From: an uncultured Clostridium sp.
GTDB taxonomy: Bacteria > Bacillota > Clostridia > UBA1212 > UBA1255
Assembly: GCA_900543695.1 (NCBI GenBank)
Contig: UQSG01000021.1
Coordinates: 1 to 52,318, forward strand
Direction: 5' to 3'
DNA length: 52,318 nt
The notes beneath the pieces were generated by a model, which searched no databases, had not been told where the DNA came from, and was given only the letters and a program-made list of their open reading frames with translations. Each line of letters opens with the position of its first letter. Positions within the stretch are counted from its first letter, which is position 1. Made by a program: the position numbers and the translations under genes. Positions 27,545 to 36,184 of the stretch are shown piece by piece.

Positions 27545-28737
27545 AACAATTCTCTGGCGCCGTCTCCGGCAGTACACAGGTAAAATTCGGGAATGATTCC
27601 CGTTCTTTGCGTGTATGCTCTGCCCACGTCTCGGATGAATGCTTCGGCCGACTCCTTCAGAACGATATTGACAGTGCATCCGCCGAAGCCGGCGCCCGTC
27701 ATACGCGCGCCGATACAGCCGTCCGTGTGGGAGGCGATTTCAAACATCGTATCGAGCTCCGGGCCCGTAACCTCATACAGATCTCGAATTGACGCATGCG
27801 CTTCGCATAGAATTGTTCCGAAGGCTTTTAAATTGCCGTTTTCCAATGCGGAAACGGCTCTTTTTACGCGCGCGTTTTCGAAAATTACATGCTTGACGCG
27901 GTCTTTCACCTTGTCGGAGCCAAGCCTTGCTTCCGCGGCAGCGTATTCCGCTTCGCTGAAATCACAGAGATTTGCGCGGTTTTCTCCAAGCGCGGCGTTG
28001 AGCCTGCGCAGTCCTTCTGCCACCTCTTCCCGGCGCTTATTGTATTCTGAAGCGCCAAGCGCATGCTTCTTACAGGTGTTTGCAAGCACAAGCGTATAGT
28101 CTCCCAGCGCGAGGGGGACGTATTTGTAGTGCAGAGAGGCGCAATCCAGGAGGATAGCGTGATCTCTTTTCCCCATTGCAGAGGCAAATTGATCCATAAT
28201 GCCGCAATTCACGCCGCAGAATGTATGCTCGGCCAGCTGTCCGAGCTGTGCCATGCGAATAAGGTCGAGCCCCTTTTCTTTATAGTTTTCCGAAAGCGCG
28301 GCGGCTGCGACTGCGGTAGTCAGCTCGATTGCGGCGGAAGAGGAAAGCCCAGATCCGAACGGAATATTTCCGGTAAACAGAAAATCCATCCCGCGAATCA
28401 GGTAGCCCTCTTCCAGCAGCGCGTTAATCACGCCGGCCTGATAATTTCCCCATTTCAGCCTTTTGCCGGACTGCGGATCCCGTAATGAAAAGGTATAGAC
28501 GTCCTCCAGATCGTCAGCGCCAAGCCGGATCTGATCGGTTCCGTTCAGCCGGACGGCGGCGGTGCAGGACAGCGTAAGCGCTGCGGGAAATACAGATCCG
28601 CCGCAATAATCGATATGCTCCCCGATCAGATTCACTCTGCCGGGCGCCGTGAAAATCCGGATTTCGTGATGCGATTCGCCGTAATATTTTACAAAAAGTT
28701 CTTTTAAATCAGATAGATTGATCCCGTTTCCGTTCAT
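27541..28737 (-). CDS. galK: Galactokinase
   Basis: GHMP-family sugar kinase of 398 residues, which phosphorylates galactose in the Leloir pathway. The galactokinase signature GRVNLIGEHIDYCGG is at residues about 33-47, the ATP-binding loop GSGLSSSAA is near 128, and the C-terminal GAGFGGC motif is present. The length is typical. It stands alone on the minus strand, so no other Leloir gene is coupled to it here. Its stop codon overlaps that of the DJ-1 family gene. Confidence 0.95.
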   Translation of the reverse strand: MNGNGINLSDLKELFVKYYGESHHEIRIFTAPGRVNLIGEHIDYCGGSVFPAALTLSCTAAVRLNGTDQIRLGADDLEDVYTFSLRDPQSGKRLKWGNYQAGVINALLEEGYLIRGMDFLFTGNIPFGSGLSSSAAIELTTAVAAAALSENYKEKGLDLIRMAQLGQLAEHTFCGVNCGIMDQFASAMGKRDHAILLDCASLHYKYVPLALGDYTLVLANTCKKHALGASEYNKRREEVAEGLRRLNAALGENRANLCDFSEAEYAAAEARLGSDKVKDRVKHVIFENARVKRAVSALENGNLKAFGTILCEAHASIRDLYEVTGPELDTMFEIASHTDGCIGARMTGAGFGGCTVNIVLKESAEAFIRDVGRAYTQRTGIIPEFYLCTAGDGARELF

Positions 28738-28756
28738 GTCCGCGCCTCTTTCCGAC

Positions 28757-28785
28757 TTGTTTTTTACAGGGTATTAGTATATAAT
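28757..28785 (+). promoter_or_regulatory. Promoter of the carD-like gene
   Basis: TTGTTT (28757-28762), 17-nt spacer, TATAAT (28780-28785). The perfect -10 and the spacing support a housekeeping promoter in the galK/carD-like divergent gap. Confidence 0.55.
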
Positions 28786-28842
28786 AGAAAGGACTTTAAG
28801 TACAGCTTTTTTTATGAAACGCTTTGAATAAGAGGTCTTGGT

Positions 28843-29346
28843 ATGAAATATAAGATAGGGGATAAGGTCGTGCATCCGTTTCACGGAGCCGGCATTATTA
28901 CTTCGATCGAGGAAAAGGAATGCTTTGGGGAAACGCATTTATATTATTTACTAAATCTTCCGCACAGTAAGCTTGAACTGAATATCCCAGTGGATTCCGC
29001 CGACAGCATCGGACTGCGTCCCGTCATGCTTCCGGAGGAGGCTGACGCGGTTTTTGCTCAACTCGCACTTCCCTGTGAAATCAATACGGCAAACTGGAAC
29101 AAAAAGCATCGGGAGAATTTGGACAAGCTGCGGACCGGAAACATTTTGGACGCTGTGGACGTATATAAATACCTGCGCCTGCGCGAAAGAAAAAGAAGCC
29201 TTTCCACGGGGGAGAAAAAATTGCTGACCAATTCCAAAAATGCGATTTTCAGTGAACTGATGTTTGCCACAGGCGTTTCAGAGGAGGCGCTTACGGAGAA
29301 AATAGACGCGATTTTCATAAAGCTCGGACAGGAATGCGGATTGTAA
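28843..29346 (+). CDS. CarD/CdnL-family transcription regulator
   Basis: Protein of 167 residues. The N-terminal 60 residues (KIGDKVVHPFHGAGIITSIE) form the Tudor-like domain that binds RNA polymerase beta, as in CarD, CdnL and the TRCF module; the rest is the helical DNA-binding domain. ATG 28843 is behind AAGAGGTC. It opens a run of four plus-strand genes up to truA. The regulated promoters cannot be told from the sequence. Confidence 0.85.
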   Translation: MKYKIGDKVVHPFHGAGIITSIEEKECFGETHLYYLLNLPHSKLELNIPVDSADSIGLRPVMLPEEADAVFAQLALPCEINTANWNKKHRENLDKLRTGNILDAVDVYKYLRLRERKRSLSTGEKKLLTNSKNAIFSELMFATGVSEEALTEKIDAIFIKLGQECGL

Positions 29347-29369
29347 AATTTTGAAAAGGAGAATGCTTC

Positions 29370-29996
29370 TTGGTAGATCCGACGTCGCTAAATGAGAAAA
29401 AAAGAAAAAATCCGGAAAAGGAAGAAACGAAAAACCTGCGTGCCTTTCTTTTCTCGCTGCTTGGCGCGCTTGCAGGAGCGGCAGTCTGTGTGGCGGTAAA
29501 CTATTTTTTTACTGGCAATATCACGGGACTGATATACCTGTTCGCAGGAATGACCTCATACGCCTTTTACCAGTATTTTGTGGAGCGCAAGGATCAGAAG
29601 CCGATCCATCTGCTGCTCGCTGCGCTGTCCTGCGTGCTGGCTGCGACGCTCGCTGTGTTTATCAGCTGCCTGATTTTATATGCGGGACAGGTACAGGAGC
29701 CTGGAATGAACCTTCTGGAAAAGACATTTGAGCTTTATCGCCTTAACGTCACGGAAAACGGACTGCAAAATTATCAGCACGCTTACAGCGGCAGCGGGGA
29801 GGTCATGTATTTTGATCTTTCTCTTCTATCCTTTCACATTGTCTGCGCGGTGATGGCGCTGCTCGGCCTGCTGCTTTCCTGGGGCTTTGTAAAACTGGCG
29901 ACCAATGTCTGGGAAAAGAGACACGGAAACCAGAATGGAAATTACAGCTATACCAGCAAAAAAAAGAATCCAAAAAGGAAACGCAGGCATCGGTGA
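29370..29996 (+). CDS. Membrane protein of unknown function
   Basis: Protein of 208 residues with three to four membrane segments (about 25-45, 50-68, 78-105 and 150-175) and highly basic ends (KKRKNPEKEE; KKKNPKRKRRHR). No family recognised. The start is TTG at 29370, 7 nt after AAAAGGAGA (29355-29362). Its stop overlaps the start of the next membrane protein (TGATG), so the two are probably made together. Confidence 0.65.
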   Translation: MVDPTSLNEKKRKNPEKEETKNLRAFLFSLLGALAGAAVCVAVNYFFTGNITGLIYLFAGMTSYAFYQYFVERKDQKPIHLLLAALSCVLAATLAVFISCLILYAGQVQEPGMNLLEKTFELYRLNVTENGLQNYQHAYSGSGEVMYFDLSLLSFHIVCAVMALLGLLLSWGFVKLATNVWEKRHGNQNGNYSYTSKKKNPKRKRRHR

Positions 29997-30715
29997 TGAA
30001 CATTCTTCGTATCTTTCAAAAGAATTTAAAAAAACTGCTGCTTCTTGCCCTGATGATCGTACTGCCGATTTACGTGATACAGGAATTTCTTATCATTCCT
30101 TCGCTTCCCGATGATCTTGAGACGGGTGATCTGCGAATGATCTGGTACACCCTGAGCATCTGGCTGATCAGTCTTTTTCTATACGTCTTCCGGATTTCCG
30201 TGATCAAGCTTTCGTATGATTCTCTGGAAGAAAAAGACACAGGCATTTCGGAACTGATGGATTTCTCGGTTCGGCTCTGGCCGAAGGTCCTGCTGACGAC
30301 GCTGCTGTACGCGCTTTCCGTTGCATGCGGACTGATGCTCTTCTTTTTTCCGGGACTGATTTTATTCGTCGCCTATGCGTTTTATCAGTACATATCCGTA
30401 AAGACGGGACTGTGGGGCAGAAAGGCGCTGTTTTTATCATCTCTCTATACGAAAAAAAATCTGGGAAAAGCGGCTGCCATTGCGTTTGGCAGCGTGATGC
30501 TGCGGTACGCGTTGTCATACGGCGCTTCTGCTCTGGAAGGAAGAATTGCAAACGCTCTGCTGCGCCCGGCAATTGCTGTCGTTCTGTTTGTCCTTTTGGA
30601 ACTGGCGGCATGCCTGATTGACATTTTTGCTGCAAATTACATTTTTAACACGAAAATAGACTTTGATATCACTATTTTACAGAAAAAAAAGAGTGCGGAT
30701 GATGCGGAACGTTAA
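29996..30715 (+). CDS. Membrane protein of unknown function
   Basis: Protein of 239 residues with about five to six hydrophobic segments, somewhat like the poorly characterised glycerophosphoryl diester/DUF975-type membrane proteins, but I cannot place it. ATG 29996 overlaps the upstream stop (TGATG); GTG 29993 is an alternative. The last 17 bases overlap truA. Confidence 0.6.
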   Translation: MNILRIFQKNLKKLLLLALMIVLPIYVIQEFLIIPSLPDDLETGDLRMIWYTLSIWLISLFLYVFRISVIKLSYDSLEEKDTGISELMDFSVRLWPKVLLTTLLYALSVACGLMLFFFPGLILFVAYAFYQYISVKTGLWGRKALFLSSLYTKKNLGKAAAIAFGSVMLRYALSYGASALEGRIANALLRPAIAVVLFVLLELAACLIDIFAANYIFNTKIDFDITILQKKKSADDAER

Positions 30716-31466
30716 GCTTGTCATTGAATTTGACGGGACCGGCTACTCCGGTTGGATGCGGCAGGGGAAAAAGCCCGGCATTTCTACAGTACAGAGCGTG
30801 TTGGAAGACGCTGTTGAAAAGCTGACGGGGGAACGGGTGACAATCATCGGCTGCAGCCGTACGGATGCGGGCGTTCATGCGCTGAATTATGTTGCGAATT
30901 TTTCAACGGAATCTACGATCCCTTCAGAAAATCTGTATCGCGCGCTGAACCCGCTTCTGCCGCCGGACATCAAGGTGAAGTCCTCCGAGACGGCGGTGGA
31001 TCATTTTCACGCCGTTTATTCGGCAAAAAATAAGACTTACCGTTATTTCTTTTATTTTGGAGAAACATATCGTCCCTTGCTTCAAAACAGAGCCTGGAAT
31101 GCCGCAAGGAAGCAGCCGCTTCCCGCGGAAGAGCTTCTGCGCAGAGCGAACGAGGCTTGCCGATATTTCATAGGAACGCATGATTTTACGGCCTTCAAAG
31201 CTTCCGGCGGACTGGCAAAGACAACGGTGCGCACGATTCTGTCCGCGCGTGTCAGCGCATTTCCGGAGAATCTTTTTTATCTGGAAATCTGCGGAGACGG
31301 ATTTTTATATAATATGGTACGGATCATCGCAGGAACGGTCGTGGGCGTCATAGAGGGCAGATTTGAGCCGCGCCAGATCGAAGAGATGCTGCTGCTGCGC
31401 GAGAGAAAAAGAGCGGGGATGACAGCACCCCCGCACGGTCTCTATCTTTATAAGGTATCGTATTAG
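30699..31466 (+). CDS. truA: tRNA pseudouridine(38-40) synthase
   Basis: TruA, which makes pseudouridine at positions 38-40 of tRNA anticodon arms. The catalytic aspartate is D56 in GCSRTDAGVHA, and the C-terminal RNA-binding part with GDGFLYNMVRIIAGT is intact. The ATG at 30699 (or 30702) gives about 255 residues, the usual length; the open frame from 30663 only overlaps the membrane protein gene. It converges with the ROK kinase, with the stop codons overlapping. Confidence 0.95.
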   Translation: MMRNVKLVIEFDGTGYSGWMRQGKKPGISTVQSVLEDAVEKLTGERVTIIGCSRTDAGVHALNYVANFSTESTIPSENLYRALNPLLPPDIKVKSSETAVDHFHAVYSAKNKTYRYFFYFGETYRPLLQNRAWNAARKQPLPAEELLRRANEACRYFIGTHDFTAFKASGGLAKTTVRTILSARVSAFPENLFYLEICGDGFLYNMVRIIAGTVVGVIEGRFEPRQIEEMLLLRERKRAGMTAPPHGLYLYKVSY

Positions 31467-32407
31467 CCTAACATGGCTGCTCCGATAATTCCGGCATCAT
31501 TTCCGAGCAGAGCGCATTCGATTTTCGTTCTCGGCAGGAAATCATGCCCGTAGGAATACCGGAAAACATATTCGCGGAGCGGCTCGAGAAGGTAATCGCC
31601 TTCCTTAGAAATACCGCCGCCAAGCAGAATGATTTCAGGCTGGAAGATATTGATATAATTGATAATGCCTTCTCCAAGATCCCGGATGTACTTGTCCACG
31701 ATCTCCGCGCCGATTTTGTCTCCGGCGCGTTTTGCATCAAACGGCGTCTTAGCGTTGATTTTGTTCAGGTCGCCGTCGCAGAGCGTACGGATCATACAGT
31801 CGGGATGCTCCTGGAAGGCGCGCTTAGATTCGCGGATTAACGCCGTCGCAGACGCATATGCTTCGAGACAGCCTTTCCTGCCGCAGGCACACGGTTCTCC
31901 TCCCGTGCGGATCGTGATATGTCCCATCTCGCCCGCAGCGTGATTAAAACCAGTATAGATTTTACCGTCAATGATGATGCCGCCGCCGACGCCCGTGCCA
32001 AGTGTCAGCGTGATGGAGCTTTTATATCCTTTGGCTCCGCCTGCTACGACTTCACCCAGCGCCGCGCAATTGGCGTCGTTTGCAAGATGCACCGGCGCGC
32101 TGATAAATTTTGAGAAAATTTCCGCGATTTTAGTGTTGCGGAAAGGAAGATTGACGGTATAAAGCAGAATTCCGTTTTCATCGTCGCAGACACCGGGACA
32201 TCCGATTCCGATAGAATCGATATCCCGCGCGGAAATGTCGCAGCGCTTAGCGATCTGAATACAGAATTTTGCCATCAATTCCGTAATTTCCGCATCCGAA
32301 CCGCCCATTTCAGTCGGCATTGAGGATTTGTACAATAATTTTCCTTCGTCGCCTACAAGACCGGCAGAAATATTCGTTCCGCCTAAATCTATCCCTATCC
32401 TATACAT
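31463..32407 (-). CDS. ROK-family sugar kinase (glucokinase-like)
   Basis: ROK protein of 314 residues, probably a glucokinase. The ATP-binding IGIDLGGTNISAG is at the N-terminus, and the zinc motif CACGRKGCLEAYAS is complete. There is no N-terminal helix-turn-helix, so it is an enzyme, not a ROK repressor. The ATG at 32407 follows GGAGGAAACGC; open frame further upstream (to 32446) lacks support. The sugar specificity is inferred. Confidence 0.88.
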   Translation of the reverse strand: MYRIGIDLGGTNISAGLVGDEGKLLYKSSMPTEMGGSDAEITELMAKFCIQIAKRCDISARDIDSIGIGCPGVCDDENGILLYTVNLPFRNTKIAEIFSKFISAPVHLANDANCAALGEVVAGGAKGYKSSITLTLGTGVGGGIIIDGKIYTGFNHAAGEMGHITIRTGGEPCACGRKGCLEAYASATALIRESKRAFQEHPDCMIRTLCDGDLNKINAKTPFDAKRAGDKIGAEIVDKYIRDLGEGIINYINIFQPEIILLGGGISKEGDYLLEPLREYVFRYSYGHDFLPRTKIECALLGNDAGIIGAAMLG

Positions 32408-32598
32408 TTTGTGCGTTTCCTCCTGACGGTTTAGTAAATAAATCAAATTTGCAAGAGCATTATATCATGTTTCAGGTAAAATTTACATTAAAATTTTATC
32501 CTGGATGAAATGAAAGATGAGAGAACGAGAGAAACAAAGAAAAAACAAGAGAAAAAGAGCGAATGAGAGATATATTTTAAAAATACTGGAATTCTTTG

Positions 32599-32627
32599 TT
32601 GACAGCGCGAAAAAAGTATAGTATCAT
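32599..32627 (+). promoter_or_regulatory. Promoter of rplM-rpsI
   Basis: TTGACA (32599-32604), 17-nt spacer, TATCAT (32622-32627). Consensus -35 and near-consensus -10, as expected for a ribosomal protein operon. Confidence 0.75.
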
Positions 32628-32637
32628 CTCTTTTGCT

Positions 32638-32652
32638 GCCCGCAGGACGGGC
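32638..32652 (+). promoter_or_regulatory. Hairpin in the rplM leader (possible L13 leader)
   Basis: GCCCG-CAGGA-CGGGC forms a short stem-loop about 28 nt before the L13 start. Firmicutes often carry an L13 autoregulatory leader here; I see the hairpin but cannot confirm the full motif. Confidence 0.4.
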
Positions 32653-32679
32653 TTTACTATAAGGGAGGTTTATAGAATC

Positions 32680-33117
32680 ATGAAAACATACGTGCCTAAT
32701 GCGGCCGCGATAAATACCGCCAACAAAAAATGGTATATCATTGACGCCGAAGGAAAAACGTTGGGAAGACTCGCGACGGAGGCCGCAAAGATCCTGATGG
32801 GGAAGCACAAGCCGACGTATACGCCGAACTGCGATATGGGCGACTTCGTCATTGTAATCAATGCGGAGAAGGCGATCGTAACGGGAAAGAAAACGACGGA
32901 TAAGCTTTACCGCCATCATACGGGATATCCCGGAGGACTGAAGGAGGTTCCGTACAAGGATCTGCTGAAAAAGCATCCTACCGCGCCTGTTGAGCTTGCA
33001 GTCAAAGGAATGCTTCCGAAGAACTCGCTTGGAAGAGCAATGATCAAAAAGCTCAAGGTTTACGCCGGTCCGGAGCATGTTAACCAGGCGCAGAAACCCG
33101 AAATTTACGAATTTTGA
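32680..33117 (+). CDS. rplM: 50S ribosomal protein L13
   Basis: Ribosomal protein L13 of 145 residues, clear from LGRLATEAAKILMGKHKPTY and the MLPKNSLGRAMIKKLKVY segment. ATG 32680 follows AAGGGAGG (32661-32668); the upstream in-frame codons from 32596 cover the promoter and are not translated. rpsI follows after 18 nt. Confidence 0.97.
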   Translation: MKTYVPNAAAINTANKKWYIIDAEGKTLGRLATEAAKILMGKHKPTYTPNCDMGDFVIVINAEKAIVTGKKTTDKLYRHHTGYPGGLKEVPYKDLLKKHPTAPVELAVKGMLPKNSLGRAMIKKLKVYAGPEHVNQAQKPEIYEF

Positions 33118-33135
33118 TAAAGGAGGCAGATGAAC

Positions 33136-33525
33136 ATGGCAGATCAGTATTTTGCAACGGGAAGAAGAAAAAAATCGGTTGCGCGTGTGGAGCTTATCCC
33201 GGGAACGGGAGCCGTCACGATCAACGGAAAAAGTATAGACGAATATTTTGGTCTGGAGACGCTGAAGCTGATCGTGCGTCAGCCGCTGGCCATTACCGGT
33301 ACGGAGGGAAAGCTTGACGTAAAATGCAAAGTAACCGGCGGCGGCTTTACCGGCCAGGCAGGCGCGATCCGTCACGGAATTTCCAGAGCGCTGCTGGAAT
33401 ATGATGAAACCCTGCGTCCCGTCCTGAAACAGGCCGGATTCCTGACGCGGGATCCAAGAATGAAGGAAAGAAAGAAGTACGGCCTCAAAAAAGCCAGAAG
33501 AGCGCCGCAGTTCTCTAAGAGATAA
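33136..33525 (+). CDS. rpsI: 30S ribosomal protein S9
   Basis: Ribosomal protein S9 of 129 residues, with GTGRRKKSVARV-like N-terminus and the conserved C-terminal tail KKARRAPQFSKR, which reaches the P site. ATG 33136 is preferred: AGGAGG (33121-33126) leaves 9 nt to it but only 3 nt to ATG 33130. The gene is intact. Degenerate mobile DNA starts about 200 bp downstream, and the 3' end of rpsI is a known type of integration target. Confidence 0.97.
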   Translation: MADQYFATGRRKKSVARVELIPGTGAVTINGKSIDEYFGLETLKLIVRQPLAITGTEGKLDVKCKVTGGGFTGQAGAIRHGISRALLEYDETLRPVLKQAGFLTRDPRMKERKKYGLKKARRAPQFSKR

Positions 33526-33688
33526 TTTCCACTGCTTCTCAGTACGTCTTTGGACGCTGTTTTGCAGAAAATTGGATGGTTTTGGAGTTGTGAGAGCTCC
33601 TCAGAAGTGTTCCGTTTTGCTCCGTAAGGAGCAAGCAAGGAGCACACAAGGGACAAAAATCGCAAGCGAAAACAAAAGCCTTATGAAG

Positions 33689-33728
33689 CAGGAGATCGTT
33701 CCGCAAGGAGCGTATCTCCTGTTTTTTT
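33689..33728 (+). terminator. Terminator downstream of rpsI
   Basis: CAGGAGAT (33689-33696) pairs with ATCTCCTG (33714-33721), with further inner pairing TCC/GGA, followed by seven T residues. It ends transcription of rplM-rpsI. The 160 nt between rpsI and this hairpin hold no gene that I can see. Confidence 0.8.
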
Positions 33729-33750
33729 GTGTTGTGCGGTCCATCATTTC

Positions 33751-34116
33751 TTAAATCTTGTTGATTGCCTCCACCAGTGTTTCAATATCTAGGTGGGTGT
33801 AGGCACGTTCGGTGAGCGTCATTGCACCGGAGTGTCCGACAATCTTCTTAATCATGGTTTGGTCTACATGGGCTTCTGTCAGCATGGAGATGCAGGCATG
33901 CCAGGTACAGTGCGGCGTCTGGTCATATCCAAGCTGCTCCATCAGGGGTGTGAAGTAACTGTCGTAGTAGTTCCTGTAATCAAAGTGCTTTTGATCCGGC
34001 GTGTGGAGCAGATATTCACACTGAGAACCTTCGTACCACGCTTTGTAGAATGGCAGCACCTTGTCGGCAATGTGAACTTTCCGCAGGTCGTTCTCGGTTT
34101 TGCTGGCGATCACATC
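33751..34116 (-). pseudogene. C-terminal remnant of a tyrosine integrase
   Basis: The last 121 residues match the C-terminus of a phage/integrative-element integrase (KKIVGHSGAMTLTERAYTHLD, then IETLVEAINKI). Upstream of about 34116 the frame stays open but has only shadow sequence of the opposite strand. In the HxxR box the residues read H-C-T-W, so the catalytic arginine is tryptophan (TGG, one base from CGG). It is therefore both truncated and catalytically dead. Its place behind rpsI suggests a former element integrated there. Confidence 0.8.
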
Positions 34117-34129
34117 AAAGTACTGTTCT

Positions 34130-35022
34130 TCCAGATGTACCTCAACTACATCAACAATGAGGTCAACAAGAAAAGCCGCAGCCTGCTGGATGTACTGAAG
34201 CACGGCGTGGAGTTTGATAACGGCGTATCTCTGACCCTCATGTACCGCAAGCCTGCCACCACCTTCAACCAAAAGGCGGAGGCGCTGTATCAGCAGAATG
34301 TACTCTCGGTGATGGAGGAAGTCTGGCACAAAGACGGTGAGCGCATTGAACTTGTAATCTTCCTCAACGGCATCGCCATTTTTACCTTTGAGCTGAAATG
34401 CAATACCAGCGGACAGAATTATGAGGATACGATCCGTCAGTATAAGTTTGAGCGGGATTACAATACCCGCCTGCTGAAATTCAAGGCGGGCTGCCTGGCG
34501 CATTTTGCCATGGACTTGAACGAAGGCTATATGTGCACCAATCTGAAAGGAAAATCTTCCTTCTTTCTGCCGTTCAATAAGGGCTGTGGTGTTGGAATTC
34601 ACTCCGGCAAGGTCTCTCTGGACGGTCACGAATACTTCCTTTGCCCGTTCTATACCGAGACAATTTTGAACGAGACTATCACCCCTTCAGATATCCGGGC
34701 GGTGGAAGCTCAGGTGGATCAGTATAATTTTCTGGATATTGACGATATTGAGGAATTCAACGGATACTTGTATCAGGATAAACGAACTTCTAAATAAAAG
34801 GCTCGAATGTGGGCGCTGCTGGACAAGTCTCTGCAAATCATCAATTGCCACCCGGAACTGGAAAAGCTGGAAATTCGTTCAACGATCAAACGCTTCTTGC
34901 GGTTTTACAGTTTCTTGATTCAAGCGACCTGCTTTGAAAGCGTGGATATTCACAAGAAGTACAATTTCCTTTCGTACCTAGTTAAGGAGATCGAGGTGGG
35001 ATGCGGTGGAAATGATTTTGAC
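34130..35022 (+). pseudogene. Remnant of type I restriction subunit HsdR
   Basis: Residues encoded from about 34130 match the N-terminal nuclease domain of HsdR (VIFLNGIAIFTFELKCN with the E-x-K of the PD-(D/E)xK site, then GQNYEDTIRQYK and LKGKSSFFLPFNKG). From about 34650 the sequence jumps to the C-terminal helical part (VEAQVDQYNFLDIDDIEEF), so the helicase motor of some 500-600 residues is missing. An in-frame TAA at 34795-34797 breaks the frame inside TSK-stop-KARMWALLDKSLQ, and coding resumes in the same frame to about 35022. No functional nuclease can be made. Confidence 0.8.
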
Positions 35023-35027
35023 ATTCG

Positions 35028-35390
35028 CAGTTATCGGATGGTACGCTACGTTTTATTTGCCTCGCTACACTCTTATTACAACCGCATGAATTGCAACCTG
35101 CAACAATTATTGTTGATGAACCAGAACTTGGTCTACATCCTTATGCAATAACAATTTTTGAAGAAATGGTTAGACAGTTGTCCGACGAAAAACAAATTAT
35201 AATTTCTACCCAATCTGTAGAGATGCTCAATGAATTTGATGTCGAAGATGTTATTGTTGTTGATCGAGGTGAAGATGGTTCGGAGTTTAAGCGATTGAAC
35301 GAAGATGAACTGGAGGTCTGGTTGGAAGAGGACTACGCGTTGGGTGATCTCTGGAAAAAGAATATTTTGGGAGGTAGACTCTCAAAATGA
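35028..35390 (+). pseudogene. C-terminal fragment of an AAA-type ATPase
   Basis: A 121-codon frame with the C-terminal half of a RecF/SMC-like AAA ATPase: LSDGTLRFICLATLL is the ABC-like signature, TIIVDEPELGLHP the Walker B, and STQSVEML the following switch region. The N-terminal half with Walker A is missing; instead, the hsdR remnant joins it at about 35022-35028. Such ATPases occur in defence and mobile-element modules. The stop codon overlaps an ATG at 35387 (ATGA). Confidence 0.75.
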
Positions 35391-35638
35391 AAAATGTATA
35401 TATTCTAACCGCCGCCGAGGTCTGCAAAGCTCATCGGTTACAGCAAGACCGCCATCAACAACTGGTGCAAGCAGGGGCACATCAAGTCTTCCGGAAAAAC
35501 AATGTCAACCACATCCCGAAGGTCTATTTGGTGGAGTTCTTCTGCTCCATTTACTTTCGCACCATCACCCGCAAATCCGACTGGCATATCTGGACGCTGA
35601 AACGCTTCCCGGCTTGGAGAAGGCAGAAAGAGATGTAA
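35387..35638 (+). pseudogene. Broken small helix-turn-helix protein with two frameshifts
   Basis: The open frame reads TAAEVCK and later NVNHIPKVYLVEFF as sense, but the middle is shifted. In another frame, the middle reads IGYSKTAINNWCKQGHIK, a good helix-turn-helix. One extra base near 35427 and one lost base near 35485-35492 explain all of it, and the repaired protein would be a small DNA-binding, excisionase-like protein. The first codons (MKNVYIL) may belong to a different gene that once followed the ATPase. It is non-functional as it stands. Confidence 0.6.
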
Positions 35639-35697
35639 AAGATTACGCCCATAAATTTGTATCGTTTTTACTAAACATTTATTATAAATTCACCAAA

Positions 35698-35727
35698 TCA
35701 GCCAAGAAGTATTCTTGGCTGATTTTT
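35698..35727 (+). terminator. Rho-independent terminator
   Basis: TCAGCCAAGAA (35698-35708) pairs perfectly with TTCTTGGCTGA (35712-35722) around a 3-nt loop, followed by five T residues. It isolates the XRE module from the remnants upstream. Confidence 0.85.
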
Positions 35728-35744
35728 CAAAAAACATTAAAAAA

Positions 35745-35806
35745 TTAACCCAAATAGGTTGACAGCAAGAAATTCATGTGCTATACTGTTAACCAGAATA
35801 GGTTAA
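35745..35806 (+). promoter_or_regulatory. XRE-gene promoter with two flanking operators
   Basis: Promoter TTGACA (35759-35764), 17-nt spacer, TATACT (35782-35787). Operator 1, TTAACC-N6-GGTTGA at 35745-35762, overlaps the -35; operator 2, the perfect dyad TTAACC-N6-GGTTAA at 35789-35806, covers the start point. Their centres are 44 bp apart, about four helical turns. This predicts tight autorepression by the XRE protein encoded 13 nt downstream. Confidence 0.8.
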
Positions 35807-35818
35807 GGAGGGCTTGAT

Positions 35819-36181
35819 ATGGTAACAAGTGTTGGCAATTTTTTCAGGCAGCTGCGAATAAATAGAGGAGAAATACTTCGGGATATGGCGCAAAATCTTG
35901 GTGTATCCTCAGCGTTTCTTTCGGCGGTAGAAAATGGTAAGAAAAGAGTGCCTGACGCATGGATTTCGAAATTAGAAAAAATATATAGCTTGACGCCCGT
36001 GCAAATGGCAGAGTTGAAAGAGGCTATCATGGAATCCAGCAACATCATTGAGCTGAATATCCAAAACGCTTCAATGGGGAATCGTCAACTGGCCGTATCC
36101 TTTGCCCGGCAATTTGATACGTTGGATGAAGAAACTTCTCAAAAACTGTTTGAAATCTTAAAAAAGCACAAGGAGGGCTAA
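35819..36181 (+). CDS. XRE-family repressor
   Basis: DNA-binding protein of 120 residues. An N-terminal Cro/cI-type helix-turn-helix (LRDMAQNLGVSSAFLSAVENGKKRVP, residues about 20-46) is followed by a helical C-terminal half. ATG 35819 follows AAGGAGGG. Two matching operators flank its promoter, so self-repression is likely. The ImmA-type peptidase gene begins 3 nt after its stop; such pairs are often repressor plus anti-repressor protease of integrative elements (as ImmR/ImmA of ICEBs1). Confidence 0.9.
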   Translation: MVTSVGNFFRQLRINRGEILRDMAQNLGVSSAFLSAVENGKKRVPDAWISKLEKIYSLTPVQMAELKEAIMESSNIIELNIQNASMGNRQLAVSFARQFDTLDEETSQKLFEILKKHKEG

Positions 36182-36184
36182 CGC

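Noticed and set aside
33793..34129. Start of the plus-strand frame at 33793
   Set aside because: It is the antisense shadow of the integrase remnant; HsdR-like sequence begins only at about 34130.
34117..34629. Upstream part of the minus-strand integrase frame
   Set aside because: It is the antisense shadow of the hsdR remnant.
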